Below, piece after piece: positions 13,160 through 24,179 of a stretch of DNA of 64,000 nucleotides. Below the pieces are notes generated by a model. It was not told where the DNA came from and did not search any database. It worked only from the letters and a program-made list of their open reading frames with translations. Made by a program: the position numbers and the translations under genes. Origin of the DNA: Varanus komodoensis (lineage: Eukaryota; Chordata; Lepidosauria; Squamata; Varanidae); the NCBI RefSeq assembly GCF_004798865.1, contig NW_025335268.1, positions 109,880,606 to 109,944,605 of the forward strand, given 5' to 3'. The first letter of the stretch is position 1. Each line of letters starts with the position of its first letter.

Positions 13160-13256
13160 TGATGCCCAGATGTTTTGGACTTCAGCTGGAATACCTGGAA
13201 TACTTGGCCAGTGGTCTGGAATACTTGGAGTCATAATCCAAACATTTAGAGGGCAC
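13160..13256. repeat. palindromic 'ttggacttcagctgg' dispersed repeat
   Basis: The left arm 'agatgttttggacttcagct' and right arm 'gagtcataatccaaacattt' are imperfect reverse complements, as in the reptile 'ttggactacaactccca' element. It also carries a small internal duplication ('ggaatacctggaatacttgg', then 'ctggaatacttgg' again). Confidence 0.5.
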
Positions 13257-14384
13257 TTATAAATATGCAAACTGATGCTGATCCAGGAATGATTAATGCT
13301 AATGCTAATAAAGTGATGAAAGAAGAGAGATGGCATTTATCCAAGCACTGAATGCACAGGGAGTGCCATTCCTGGAAGGGGAGAGAATACAAAAAGTCTG
13401 TGTAGAAAGAATGAAATAGCACTGTTCTGAATAGGAACAGGAAAAAATTGCAAACTTGTTGTGGGGTACAGACTGGAACACCCAGATTATTACATGGGTT
13501 GATAGCAAAACATGCTCAGGTTTTTGTGCACTGATTATATGTGCCATATGTATTGGTGTGTGGTGGTTTGAATTTTTAAGTATGCACTTAAAAATACTTT
13601 AAGTCAGTTCCGGAACATAAATCATGATGCTGACAGAATGATTCCTGCAAAGAATTAAATGGGTTTCTTCCCATTCTTCCCAACCCCCTACAACCGCTCC
13701 CTTGCTTCAAATTCCTTGATGATTTGTAATGACAAGCAGGCAAAGTTTGCCCAGAGTGGCTTGTTCCATCAGGGAAACTCCATATTTAGGCGTCAGGGTG
13801 CTATAATAATCTTCTTCCCCTTCTGTTTCTTTGTCCTTTTTTGTTGCAGGGAAGTAGTACTGCTTCCCCCTTTGGTATTTGCCTGTGTTTGAACATCATC
13901 TCTGTTGCCATGGTACATTCCTATTTGGACTGTTTGTTCTGAAGTGGATGGAATAATGATTATTTTGTATGCACATCTGATGGTGGCTTATGGAACTTTT
14001 TCCTTTTCTCATTCACATTCGGCCTTTTGAACAACCACAAATGCCTGCACTGTAATGCTAGCATTATTCAAGTGCTGTTTAGTCTGTTATCAATAGAGGG
14101 CACTCCTATACAAAAATACACACATGCAATTTTTATCTTCTGTATTCACTTGCTCCATAATTATACCTTAGAGGTATGTTCATATGATCAAAACTCACAA
14201 ACTTGAAATATCAAAATGTATGTATAATTCAAAATATCAGAGTAACCTGATACAATATTCACGTCTCAGCATTACAATGGAATCTAAAAACTTCTGAGCC
14301 CAGTGCAAGTGTTAGGTAGAAGGAACTGAAGTCCCATAATCAGTTGTTACAGTAGAATCATCATCTACAGTAGAATTGATATCT

Positions 14385-14505
14385 GAATGTTTCCTCCCAC
14401 CCAACATGGTACCCTCTGGAGAATGTTGGATTACAAGCCCTGTTACAGTCTCCAGCTATCACAACTCAACACATCTGAAGGACACCAGGTTGGGGAAGGC
14501 TGATA
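14385..14505. repeat. palindromic 'tggattacaagccc' dispersed repeat
   Basis: Arms 'gagaatgttggattacaagc' and 'cacatctgaaggacaccagg', ending in 'ttggggaaggctg'. The arrangement is the same as the element at 13160-13256, with the typical 'caccaggttggggaaggctg' end. Confidence 0.5.
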
Positions 14506-14851
14506 GAGTCTGATCTAAATAATCACTTCTTGGATGCTGCCTGTCTTGCTGTTGTGGGTGCAAAATGGCTGTTCACAGCCTGATACAAACAAATAGATAA
14601 TTATGATGACAGTTTTGTTGATCCAAGTGAAAACTATCTCGAAACCCTGATGTCACCATTTCTCTTGGTACTTGGGCTTCCTATGACATTTCTGTTCAGA
14701 TCTACAGCTGCTTCATTTCAGCAGTGGGGCAGCATTCAGTCCAGACTTTCCACCAGGTGCCAATGTTAAGCTGCCCTTACTGTGGTAATATATGAAATAC
14801 AGTTTTACAAAATTTCTATTTTGTGATCATGATGCCATGAATATCTTGCAG

Positions 14852-14992
14852 CATTTCTCAACTGGGGGATTGCCAAGATACTGACAGCACCATCACAGCT
14901 GTTTCTGACCTAAAATCCTTGACTCCAGAACCAGCTACTGAAGCCCAGGAACCTGTTCAAGAAAACAGTAAACTTCCTGTGGAAAGCAAGAG
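14852..14992 (+). CDS. TACC2: candidate internal coding exon, probably TACC2 long form
   Basis: A 141-base block (47 codons) open in one frame. It is preceded by ATATCTTGCAG and followed by AAGAG then GTACTG, so both splice sites are good. Both boundaries are phase 2, exactly as in the candidate at 724-852 and as at the donor of the recognised TACC2 first exon. The peptide begins ISQLGDCQDTDSTITAVSDL and ends LPVESK plus a split codon. It is rich in Glu, Pro, Ser and Thr with no predicted fold, which suits the disordered part of TACC2 where alternative exons occur. I cannot confirm the residues from memory. A transcript would settle it. Confidence 0.55.
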
Positions 14993-15199
14993 GTACTGTG
15001 CATTTTGCCTGGCAAAACAACCCACATTGTGTATATTCTGTTGTGGATATAAGTACATTGTTGATCTGGTGTTGCAAACAGCATTTTAACTTGGAAGTGT
15101 TTTGTTTATTTAGTAGATTTTGTATACTGTCAAACTGGAAATGCATTCTGTTTTCATATATAAAACCTAGCAGCAACATAGTATAGTATCAAAACAATT

Positions 15200-16235
15200 C
15201 AATATAAAACATTGAAGATTTGACAGTAAAATGAATATTCAGAACAGGAGATTAAATGTCCACTTAAAGAGAAATATCTCCCTTAACCTGGCATCTAAAT
15301 GGGCACAATAAGGAGCGCTGAAGGAGCGCTTACATCCTTATATGCCCAGCCGCCCCCTGAGATCGGCGGGAGAGGCCCTTCTCCGGGAGCCCTCCATGGA
15401 AGAAGTTAGGAGGGTGGTTACTCGGAGGAGGGCTTTCTCAGCGGTGGCGCCTAAGTTATGGAATGCGCTCCCCAGAGAGGTCCGCCTGGCGCCGTCGTTA
15501 TTTGTTTTTCGGCGCCAGGCGAAGACCTTTTTATTTAAGCAGTATTTTAAATGTTAATATTATTGAATTTTATTTGGCCAGGGCGGCTTGTTTTATAGTG
15601 TATGTTTTATATTATATATTTGTATTTTATTGTATGTATTTTAAAATGTTATTTTATTTTTTTGTTGTAAGCCGCCCCGAGGCTTCGGCGAATGGGGCGG
15701 CATAAAAATGTTTTAATAAATAAATAAAATAAATAAATAACAATACAAGGCAGATCTCCCCGGGAAGGGCATTCCACAGATAGGGACCCATAACTAAGAA
15801 GGGACTTTTCCTGGTAGCTGCCTTTTGCACCATTGTGGATGGTGGCAACCCGAGAAGAGATCCAAAGAAGGTCTTTTAAGTCAAGCAGGGACATAGAGTA
15901 GAAGGCACCACTTCAGATATGCTGGTCCTAAGCCATTTAGGGCTTTAAAGGTCAGCACCAATATTTTGAATCAGCCCAGAAACTGGCTGGCAGTCAGAGC
16001 AGTTAAGACAGCACGGGAGTCAAATGTCAAGGTTACAAGTCCCATTAAGCAAACTTGTCGCTCTGTTCTGTGCTACCAGATGTTTCCAGGTAATCTTCAG
16101 AGATACCTTCATGCACAATGCATTATAATAATCCAAGCTAGAGGCTACTGGTGGATGACTATTTTAGTTTCTTGCGGGTCAAGAGCCTGTGCAAGGATGG
16201 ATTCCTCCTCTCTAAAGATTGTATAAACTAGCACG
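15200..16235 (-). mobile_element. older L2 LINE 3' part, host of a nested L2 insertion
   Basis: On the - strand, 16235-15746 carries the decayed C-terminal part of the L2 ORF. 'gccatttagggctttaaagg' parallels 'cgtttagggctttataggtc' of the young copy at 51.66 kb. The reading continues across the nested element into 15304-15200 (3' UTR). Without the insertion the two flanks join as gggcacaata/caaggcag on the + strand. It is broken and much older than the insert. Confidence 0.7.
15311..15739 (+). mobile_element. young L2 LINE, 5'-truncated 0.43-kb copy
   Basis: Nearly identical, on the opposite strand, to the last 0.43 kb of the element at 51213-53879. The ORF part (15342-15557) encodes MPSRPLRSAGEALLREPSME and onward to FLFKQYFKC, the same C-terminus as the longer copy with about one residue different. 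It is followed by the same 3' UTR and an AATAAATAAA tail. A 6-base target duplication, ACAATA, lies at 15305-15310 and 15740-15745. Extreme 5' truncation is normal for target-primed LINE insertion. Confidence 0.9.
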
Positions 16236-17790
16236 AGTGCAATTCTAAGGCCTAAAGGATCTTAAAACAGAAGATTCTAACCCTGGAAATTTTGGCCTGT
16301 CCAAAGTGCTGCTGGGTACATACTGAGTGGGTAAAAAAGAATGGTGGAAATATTTTTTGCCTCTTCCTCCTTCAAAAGGGATAATCCCTCCTGTCCTCCT
16401 GATGTTGCTCTTCATGTCATTTAATGGCTGCATGACCTATGATTTTTCAGCCTCTATTAATAGAAAGGTCACATGATGGAACTGAGAATATTGAGCCAGC
16501 CATTCCCCAGAGGACATGTTTCCTTCCGCCCCACCAGTTCAAGCTGGCAGCTTATGACAACTGTCCCGTGCGTTACAAAAATCTACAAGAAATGCACACA
16601 TCCATCATGCCTCAATTAGCAGAAATGGGAATCACACAAGAGATAAGTTGCCATTGCTTCCACTTCACTGAATAGCAGCAGGAGGTTAGATGTCTCAGAG
16701 CTGCATTAATGATATCAAATATCGAAACATGCATTAAAGGGAAGCCCTGAAATGCATTGTAGCAGACATAAAACATCAGTGTGCTTGGTGCTATGCTTGA
16801 TGTTCTTTATTAGCCCGAAGAGTGCAACTGCATCATGGGGGCTCTGCTAGATTGATTGCGGATGTCATTTTCTGAAGGAAATTGATTGTATTCTCCAAGC
16901 ACTTAGTGGTAATATTCAGTCCTCTATGTGTGTGCAGTTCTGGAGTCTCAGTGGTCAATAGGTCTGACTTTGTTTCTTCTTTGTCCAAAGCATGGGAACA
17001 AAAAGGGGAAAAGATTATGATGTTCTCGAGAGCAGTGACAGGATTAAACATTTAATCAGGTTTCTTGTAAGCTGCATAGCCATCTAGGCCTAAGGAGTGC
17101 ACAATTTTTTTTTAGCCCCAAAGACTCCATATGCTGCTGGCTCAGTGCCTCAGTGCATGCTCATACATATGTGCAGGTGCATGTACAATTCAGTGGAACT
17201 GATACAGGATACCGTTCTTTCAGTGGTAGCAAAGTTTGGGAAGTGGCCTATGTATGACATGAACCTACTGGGACACCACCATTAACATCGGAGACACTCC
17301 TCCAAAGAAGGGGCTTTCTGGGTGGTGGAATCTGCACTACAAATGGAGATGATGAGATCATGGCTCTGGTTCACACAGTAATTCACCTGCCACCAACATT
17401 GTCATCTTCCCAGTATCAGGATAAGACTGCCTCCTTCTCCCAGGAATTTCATGGCATATGATGGGGCATTAGCCAGATTTTTTTTAAAGGTCCAATATCT
17501 TATTGCAAATGCTTTTTAGCTGTTTAAATTGTTGTTCAATTTTATGATGTTTGATGGGTTCACGCAAGTAAGACCTCAGCAAACAAGCCACCCAACAGAT
17601 GTTCAGGCTCCCCATGGGTTTTTCTCTCACTCCCTGCTCCAGAATCCTCCAACTAATATCCCAGCCTCCTTCATGGTAGAATCTGTGTTGTGTCCTGCCC
17701 CCAACTCTGATCTCTGCCCCTTTTTGTTCCCCTTTTCTGAGCCTCAAAAACATTCCCTTTCATTTGTTTTAATCCCAGAAAATTGAACAG
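16236..17790. other. intronic sequence, no gene seen
   Basis: No splice-flanked coding block or known repeat recognised. Several overlapping short ORFs on both strands near 17.5-17.8 kb look fortuitous. Confidence 0.5.
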
Positions 17791-17958
17791 TTCTTCGTCG
17801 TGGCCTCTGTGCATCACACATATGAATGCTGCGCCTGCGCGGTGCCTAGGCCAGAAAGATTGAAAGCTAATGGTTTTTGGCGGGAAAACTCTGCTCCCCT
17901 CCCCCTCCATAGTATATATAGAGCGGCGTGTCTGCCATTTTGCTCAGTCTTTTGCGAC
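17791..17958 (+). repeat. DIRS left inverted terminal repeat
   Basis: Begins TTCTTCGTCGTGGCCTCTGT. It is the approximate reverse complement of 22060-22256: both contain the 'gcgcctgcgc' core and the 'attgaaagctaa' block, and they end at GCCATTTTGCTCAGTC and GACTGAGCAAAATGGC respectively. It also contains TATATATA near 17914, a possible promoter box for the element. Confidence 0.88.
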
Positions 17959-18767
17959 TGCCGTTCACTGTGCCTCATGCCTGTTCGTCTCTTGCTCTGA
18001 CTTCAGTATTTGCTATTTTATTCTTATTGTTCTTGTTGCTCTTCGTTACTATTACTCCAAGTTATTATTCCCTTGATATACCTTCTCCTTTTCTTCGTCT
18101 TTACTTAAAGCCCAAAAATGTTATCTTATCCCTCTTTACTACCCTGTGTTTCTTTTCTTCCACCCCCTGGGATAAGGAGGGGTGCAAAATTGCTACCTTG
18201 GCACACCGGGTCTACACAGCTGCGGGACTTGGCCTTCGTATGTCCAATTATGAAGCTACCTTGGCCAGGTATCAGCTTTTTATTATGCAAAGGCTGAACA
18301 ACGTCGTTGCCTCCCTGCCAGAACAGCAATGGGATTTGGCTAGGACCTTCATCAAAGAGGGTATGCAGGTGGCCATCCAACAATTGTCCACAGCTCGCCA
18401 CCACATGGATACGGATTCGAGAGCTCTAGTCGGGGCCATTTTGCTGTGAAGACATGCCTGGTTGAGGAATTGTAACTTCCCCGATGAGATGAAAAGGCGC
18501 ATAGAAGAAATGCCCTTCGATGGCTCCAGTCTTTTTCACTCACGTATGGACCATAAACTCAAAGCCATCCATGAGTCCCGCATGATGGCAAGACGGATGG
18601 AACTGTCAGGACAACAAAAACGTAAGTGGGCTTGGTCCCATCCATCTTACCGGTACCAGCCTCCGCAGAGGCAATACCATCAGCGACAACAACACAGAAG
18701 GCAACAACCCCAGCAGCGTTTCCAACAGGGTCGTCGTCGCTTTGAAAATGAAAAACGTCACCGCTGA
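17959..18767 (+). pseudogene. DIRS gag-like region (fossil)
   Basis: The first coding part of the element, between the left terminal repeat and the reverse transcriptase. The 3' half encodes a Gln/Arg-rich basic segment of about 100 residues (18462-18767), as in DIRS gag C-termini, which are likely to bind nucleic acid. It is broken. Identification is by position and composition rather than a conserved domain. Confidence 0.65.
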
Positions 18768-18959
18768 TGGGACAGGCGAACCTCTCCTCCACCTCAATAC
18801 CTACCTTTCCCTCTCCCTTTTGGGGAATGGCTGCAAGGCCGACTCGCCATTTGGGAGTCCATCACATCTGATCGGTGGGTCTTATCCATCATCCAGCTCG
18901 GATACAGAATAGAATTCGATACCGTCCCGCTGTCGAGCCTGATTTGCTTTACACCACGC

Positions 18960-20021
18960 TCCCTGGTATTAGCAGACAAAGTACATCAACTGCTTCGTAA
19001 GGGTGCGATTTGACGACTCTCCAGCTCTGAGGGGCTTCATGGATTCTATTCTAGATATTTTACGGTCCCTAAATGGGATGCTGGTCTTCGTCTGATCTTG
19101 GACCTCCGAAATGTCAACAAATTTATCAAACCAAAGAAATTTTGGATGACTACCCTTCAAAATATCCTTCCGCTGCTGAGGAAAGAGGATTGGTTCGCCT
19201 TACTGGATCTGAAAGACGCTTGCTTCCACATTTCGATCCATCCATGTCATAGCCGTCTTCTGCTTTACACCATAGGAACTGACATGTATGAATTCAATGT
19301 CCTCCCTTTCGGATTAGCTACTGCTCTGAGGGTCTTCATGAAATGTATGGCCCCAGTGTGTGCACACTTACGGCTCCAGGGCATCCAGGTGTATTCTTAC
19401 CTGGATGACTGGCTGATAGTCTCACAGACCCGCGATGGTCTTTTGTTGGCTGTCAAGGTGACTTGCGCATTATTGGACGATTTAGGACTATGCATTGACC
19501 ATGAAAAATGGTCCCTTGTTCCTACACAGGTGATAGACTTCATTGGAGCTTGTCTCGATTCCACGGTAGTGAGAGCTTTCCTCCCCCCAGCTCGTCACGA
19601 CAGCCTTTGCACCTGTATTTCTTGGATTCTACAGGACAAAGTCGTCTCAGCGCTCTCAATTCACAGACTTTTGGGCCATATGGCTGCAACTGTTGCCATT
19701 GTCCCACACGCCAGGTTGCGGTTACGTCCTCTTCAACTCTGGTTCAACAAGAACTTCCGTCCGCAACGAGATTCCCCCGACAAACCATTCCGAATGCTCC
19801 TGGCGGTTCGGCAGACATTGACTTGGTGGACTATCCATACCAATTTAAATGTGGGTACCCCATTCCAGGCCCCCCCCAACTCTGACTCTGTATACCGATG
19901 CTTCGCTGATTGGATGGGGCGCGGTATGTGCGGGACTCCGGTCGCAGGGCACGTGGAACTGACAGAAGTCGTCGAGACACATCAACTACCTCGAACTCCT
20001 AGCAATTTTCAAAGCACTTAA
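18960..20021 (+). pseudogene. DIRS reverse transcriptase region (fossil)
   Basis: Encodes a DIRS/Gypsy-type reverse transcriptase. Landmarks are the 'FALLDLKDACFHI' palm motif, 'FNVLPFGLATA', and the catalytic-site motif 'YLDDWLIV'. The order and spacing fit DIRS1-like elements. Treated as a fossil with the rest of the element. Confidence 0.9.
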
Positions 20022-20040
20022 ATCCTTCGAGGACACTGTC

Positions 20041-20640
20041 CATCAGCAAGTTGTCCTGATCACATCCAATAGTATAGTCGTGGTGTTTTATATCAACAAG
20101 CAGGGCGGAACAAAATCCATTGCCCTAGCTCATCTGTCCATGGACATTTGGGAATGGTGCATCCCGAGGGGTATAACTCTATTAGCGGTCCATCTTGCCG
20201 GGACCGACAATGAGGAAGCCGACACTCTGAGCAGGCACATGTCGATGACCTATGGGTGGGAGTTAAATCGCCAGGTCTGCAGCCAACTCTTCCAGCTGTG
20301 GGGACATTCGGACATAGATCTGTTTGCTACCCACAAGAACAGGGTATGCAAAAGATTCTGTTCCAGGGCAGGAATAGGACCGGGATCGATGGGAGACACC
20401 CTTATAATCCCTTGGATGAACATCAGAATTTATGCATTTCCGCCTATTCCACTACTAACGAAAGTCGTCTCGAAGATCGTACACGACGGTGCCACAGGAA
20501 TCCTGATAACACCTTGGTGGCCTCGTCAAGCATGGTTTTCCACCCTCCTTTGGATTTCGGACACCTTTCTTCACCTCCCGTCAAGACCAGATCTCATAAC
20601 AAGGTGGTGCTGTCCATCACCTGGACCTACCCTCATTGAA
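20041..20640 (+). pseudogene. DIRS RNase H and following region (fossil)
   Basis: Carries the RNase H end region ('VHLAGTDNEEADTLSR') and the 'DLFATHKN...YAFPPIPLL...PWWPRQAWF' segment that follows it in DIRS and related elements. Its job is removal of the RNA strand during copying. Confidence 0.85.
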
Positions 20641-20910
20641 CCTCACAGCGTGGTGAGTTTATTGACTAATGATGTTCGTTCGGTCCCGAGGTCTACTAGT
20701 TCAGTCAGTACTTCAACTCATGACCATGTCAGCTTCCTTAATGCCTCGGTACCGACAGATGGACCATTGGGACCGAGCTCTTTAGACCCAGATGTTCAAA
20801 GGATTATCGAGTCTACGCTAAGACCATCAACATGAAAGTCTTATGCAGCGAAGTGGCGCCGATTCTTATCTTTCACGGAATCACGTTCCTTTATTCCAGC
20901 GGCAGCCTCG

Positions 20911-21795
20911 GTGGAAAACATTCTTCAGTTTCATTTACAACTACATCGTTCGGGACTTAAACCTTCATCCATTAAAGTCTATGCAGCAGCTGTATCACAT
21001 TACCATGGTATGCTACAGGGATCGTCAGTGTTTTCACATCCTCTTGTAAGGAGGTTTCTTAAAGGACTGCAAAATTTTCATCCTTCTATTCGACCTGTCA
21101 TGCCTACATGGAGTCTTTCAGTTGTTCTTCAAGCACTTACAAGACCTCCTTTCAAACCTTTAACGACTGTTGATGTACGTCTTGTGTCATGGAAAACAGC
21201 TTTTCTTGTTGCAGTTACATCAGCTCACAGAGCCAGTGAACTTTGTGCTCTTCGAATAGAACCACCTTATCTAAACTTTCATAAGGAAAAGGTGGTTTTG
21301 AGAATGGATTCTATCTTCTTGCCTAAAGTGGCCACACCATTCCACCTGAATCAAGAGATCATCTTACTTGCCTTCTTTCCATCACCGTTGAACCTGATCG
21401 AAAGATCCTTGCATACTTTAGATGTGCGACACTGCCTGGCCTTTTACAGATCACGCACAGAATCTCTTCGACGTTCCAATAGACTATTTGTGAAGTATTC
21501 TGAACAGGACCAAGGATTACCTGTTTCATCTCAGAGACTGTCAAAATGGATAGTTCAAACCATCGTATTGGCGTACCAACTTGCGAAGATTGACTTACCT
21601 GTTGTTCTGAGGGGTCACTCTACTAGGGCAGTAGCAGCTTCCTCTGCATTTGCTCTGGGTATCCCAATCCAAGAGGTCCGCAAAGCCACGTCTTGGGCTA
21701 CTCCGTGCACTTTCGCCAAGCACTACCACCTTGATGTGCATGCCAGAAGAGACTGTTCCTTCGGGAGAGCTGTTCTCTCTGTGGTCCTTCAATGA
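20911..21795 (+). pseudogene. DIRS tyrosine recombinase region (fossil)
   Basis: A 294-codon open stretch with the phage-integrase fold of DIRS recombinases: a SAM-like N-terminal part ('LKPSSIKVYAAAVSHY'), 'TSAHRASELCALR' with the first catalytic Arg, and 'RGHSTRAVAA' with the His-x-x-Arg pair, followed by a Tyr in 'FAKHYHLD'. In DIRS elements this enzyme inserts a circular DNA copy without target duplication. Confidence 0.9.
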
Positions 21796-21835
21796 TGACA
21801 CCATCCCCCACCCATTTTGGTAAGCTTGCTAATCA

Positions 21836-21940
21836 TTCATATGTGTGATGCACAGAGGCCACGATGAAGAAAAGCAGGTTGCTTACCTGTAACTGATGTT
21901 CTTCAGGTGGCCATCTGTGCATTCACACAACCCACCCGCC
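21836..21940 (+). repeat. DIRS internal complementary region
   Basis: Bases 21838-21871 are the reverse complement of the element's extreme left end (17791-17823). Bases 21870-21937 are the reverse complement of the extreme right end (22197-22256). The two halves meet at 'gatgaagaaaagcaggttgc', which is the junction expected if the two ends were joined in a circle. This is the hallmark of DIRS replication. Confidence 0.9.
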
Positions 21941-22059
21941 GGCCCCGCTTGGTGTCGGTGAGTGGATTTGATTTTTTCACCAGTACCACCTTTTTCTATC
22001 TATGGTACCGATGATACTTGCTCTAATGAATTTGTCTCCCACAAGGAGGCAAACGATCG

Positions 22060-22256
22060 GTCTTCAAAGACTGAGCAAAATGGCGAACACTCCACTCTAT
22101 ACATACTATGGAGGGGGAGGGGAGCGGAGTTTTCCTGCCAAAAACCGTTAGCTTTCAATCTTTCTGACATAGGCACTGCGCAGGCGCAGCACCCATATGT
22201 GTGAATGCACAGATGGCCACTTGAAGAACATCAGTTACAGGGAAGCAACCTGCTTT
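22060..22256 (+). repeat. DIRS right inverted terminal repeat
   Basis: Imperfect reverse complement of 17791-17958, plus an extra terminal piece ('ttgaagaacatcagttacag' to 'aacctgctttt') that matches the second half of the internal complementary region. Confidence 0.87.
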
Positions 22257-24011
22257 TGTGTTGATGATTAATATTTGTGTGGGTATGTCTGTGTGCATAG
22301 TTGGTCTTTCAGATATAAAGATGTGTACAGTTAAATCTGAAATATATGTAGTCTTGCCTGGTCAAAGTCCTTGTAAGCTGAGCTGTCCCTTGAAAATCAC
22401 CAGTAAAAATACCAGTAAAGGGGATATTAATTCCCTCCACTTGTGGGAGAAGTTACTGCTCTGGCTGCTGGTGGTCCCTGGCAGAGCTAGAAAAACCCTA
22501 AGGAGGCAGCTGAATGGGATACAGTGAATGAGACTTAGTGACACTTCCACAAAAAGCGCTAATTGTGTTAAAGTCACATGCTCTCTCAGTGCCAGTTTGT
22601 GAAAATTCTGTTTGCAGTTTGAAAAAGTATGCAAATTTTGCAAATGAAAGGATGCAACAAAAATGTGACTTGGCGAACTTCCATTCATCAGATGGGCAGG
22701 AAACCTGGCAAGCTCAAATGAGCCGGATTTTCCTGGTTTGCTGTATCCCTAGCTGTGGGTTTCTCGATTGTCTCCCCTTGTTGCTTTTGTTATCTTTGAA
22801 AAGTACCATTACCCCAAACTATAGAGCAGTAGTGACCATGCACCTGACCCCCAGCAGCTGCTCTGTATGCCAACCTGTTTTGAAGCACAGGTGAGGCTGA
22901 TGTCCTCCACCACTGTGGGGTCTAGATGTGCCTTGATGGGTACCTGTGGAAATGTCTTCCAATAAGTTGCTGGGCTCAGAGCAGAAAGTGCACAGCACAG
23001 CAGCAGAGCCAATCACAGAGAGAGGCAGGTAGTATGAAGAAGGTCACTCAGCCTTGGGAAGCAGTGGTTTCCCAGAGTCAAAGCTCGCTGAAATGTAATT
23101 GCGATTTTTCGTGGTGATGGAGAGGCTCACAAGAGTTTGTTTGAGCCAAAGCCTAAAAAGCTGTATTCTGAGCAGGGACCATGCATTGTGCAATGCAGCA
23201 AAGCAATCACAGGTTTTACTTTTAATATTTTTGGTTTGTTGCCATTCTTATCTTTTGGTAAGCATTCGTTATTTAAGATACCCATTTTATCTTTAAAAAT
23301 GAAAAAGAAAGCTTTAAATAACAAAGAATCGAACCTTACAGCTTTACTACTCATTATGCAGTGCTTGTTGCTTTTAACAGTATTTGAAGTGCTCAATGTT
23401 CGGTGACCTTACCTTAAAGTTGTGTTCCACGGATTTTTCCAGTAGTGTAAATGATACCAAAGTGGAAACTGAAAAAGAAATATACAACAGAAGGAAGATT
23501 ATTTGTGTAACTAGTAGCAACAACCTGAAAACTCTTTAAAAAGCTTTGCTCTTCCTGCTTGCTGCCTTAGTTCATGGCAGGCACCACATTAAAAAAAACA
23601 AAAACTAGCCACTGGGCTCAGCCTTGCATGCCACCCCCTCTGGCCCCCAAAGGGCACTCTGCCCTAGTTGCACCTTAACAGCCTTTGCCAGGTTAGTTGC
23701 TATGGAGGAGGAAGAGACTTGTGCTGTAGCAGTTTAAAGAGCACTCTTTTCTAGGCAAATGAGGCAGAGTTTTCAGCCTTTTAAAGCTGATGGCTACACA
23801 AATGTGCCTGCCTGAATCTGCATGAATGGGAAACGGACAGAGTTGTTCTCATGGCTTGTTGACACAATGGCTCAAACCTAAGCTATGTAAAGCAAATTGA
23901 TTACGATAAAGTCACTGCTAGAAGCGGACTCTAGACTAGTTCACTACAATTTTTTCTCATTCTCAGGCCATCTGTGTCATCTAGATTTCAGTGAGATAAA
24001 GACCACACCTC
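22257..24011. other. intronic sequence, no gene seen
   Basis: Unique-looking DNA between the DIRS and L1 insertions. ORFs of up to 118 codons overlap on both strands and have no splice context. Confidence 0.5.
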
Positions 24012-24179
24012 TAGTAATATTTTTTTGCACATTTTTTATTAAGATTTTAAACTAAAAACTAAAAAAAATCAATCATCAAATACATCGGACATACTGGGTC
24101 AGCCCCCTATAACATATCCTTTAAACATTCTATAATCATATTCAAATCAATTTATAAAAATGTAAAGACATCTTTAAAT

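Larger units (their letters stand above)
17791..22256 (+). mobile_element. DIRS-like tyrosine-recombinase retroelement, near full length
   Basis: About 4.5 kb with the full DIRS layout: inverted terminal repeats, a gag-like region, reverse transcriptase, RNase H, tyrosine recombinase, then an internal complementary region before the right end. There is no direct target-site duplication, as expected for recombinase-mediated insertion. The inverted ends and the internal region still match closely, so the copy is fairly young. It is a fossil: it looks almost whole but carries a few breaks, roughly two to four. DIRS elements are known from reptiles, amphibians and fish and are absent from mammals and birds. 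Confidence 0.92.
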
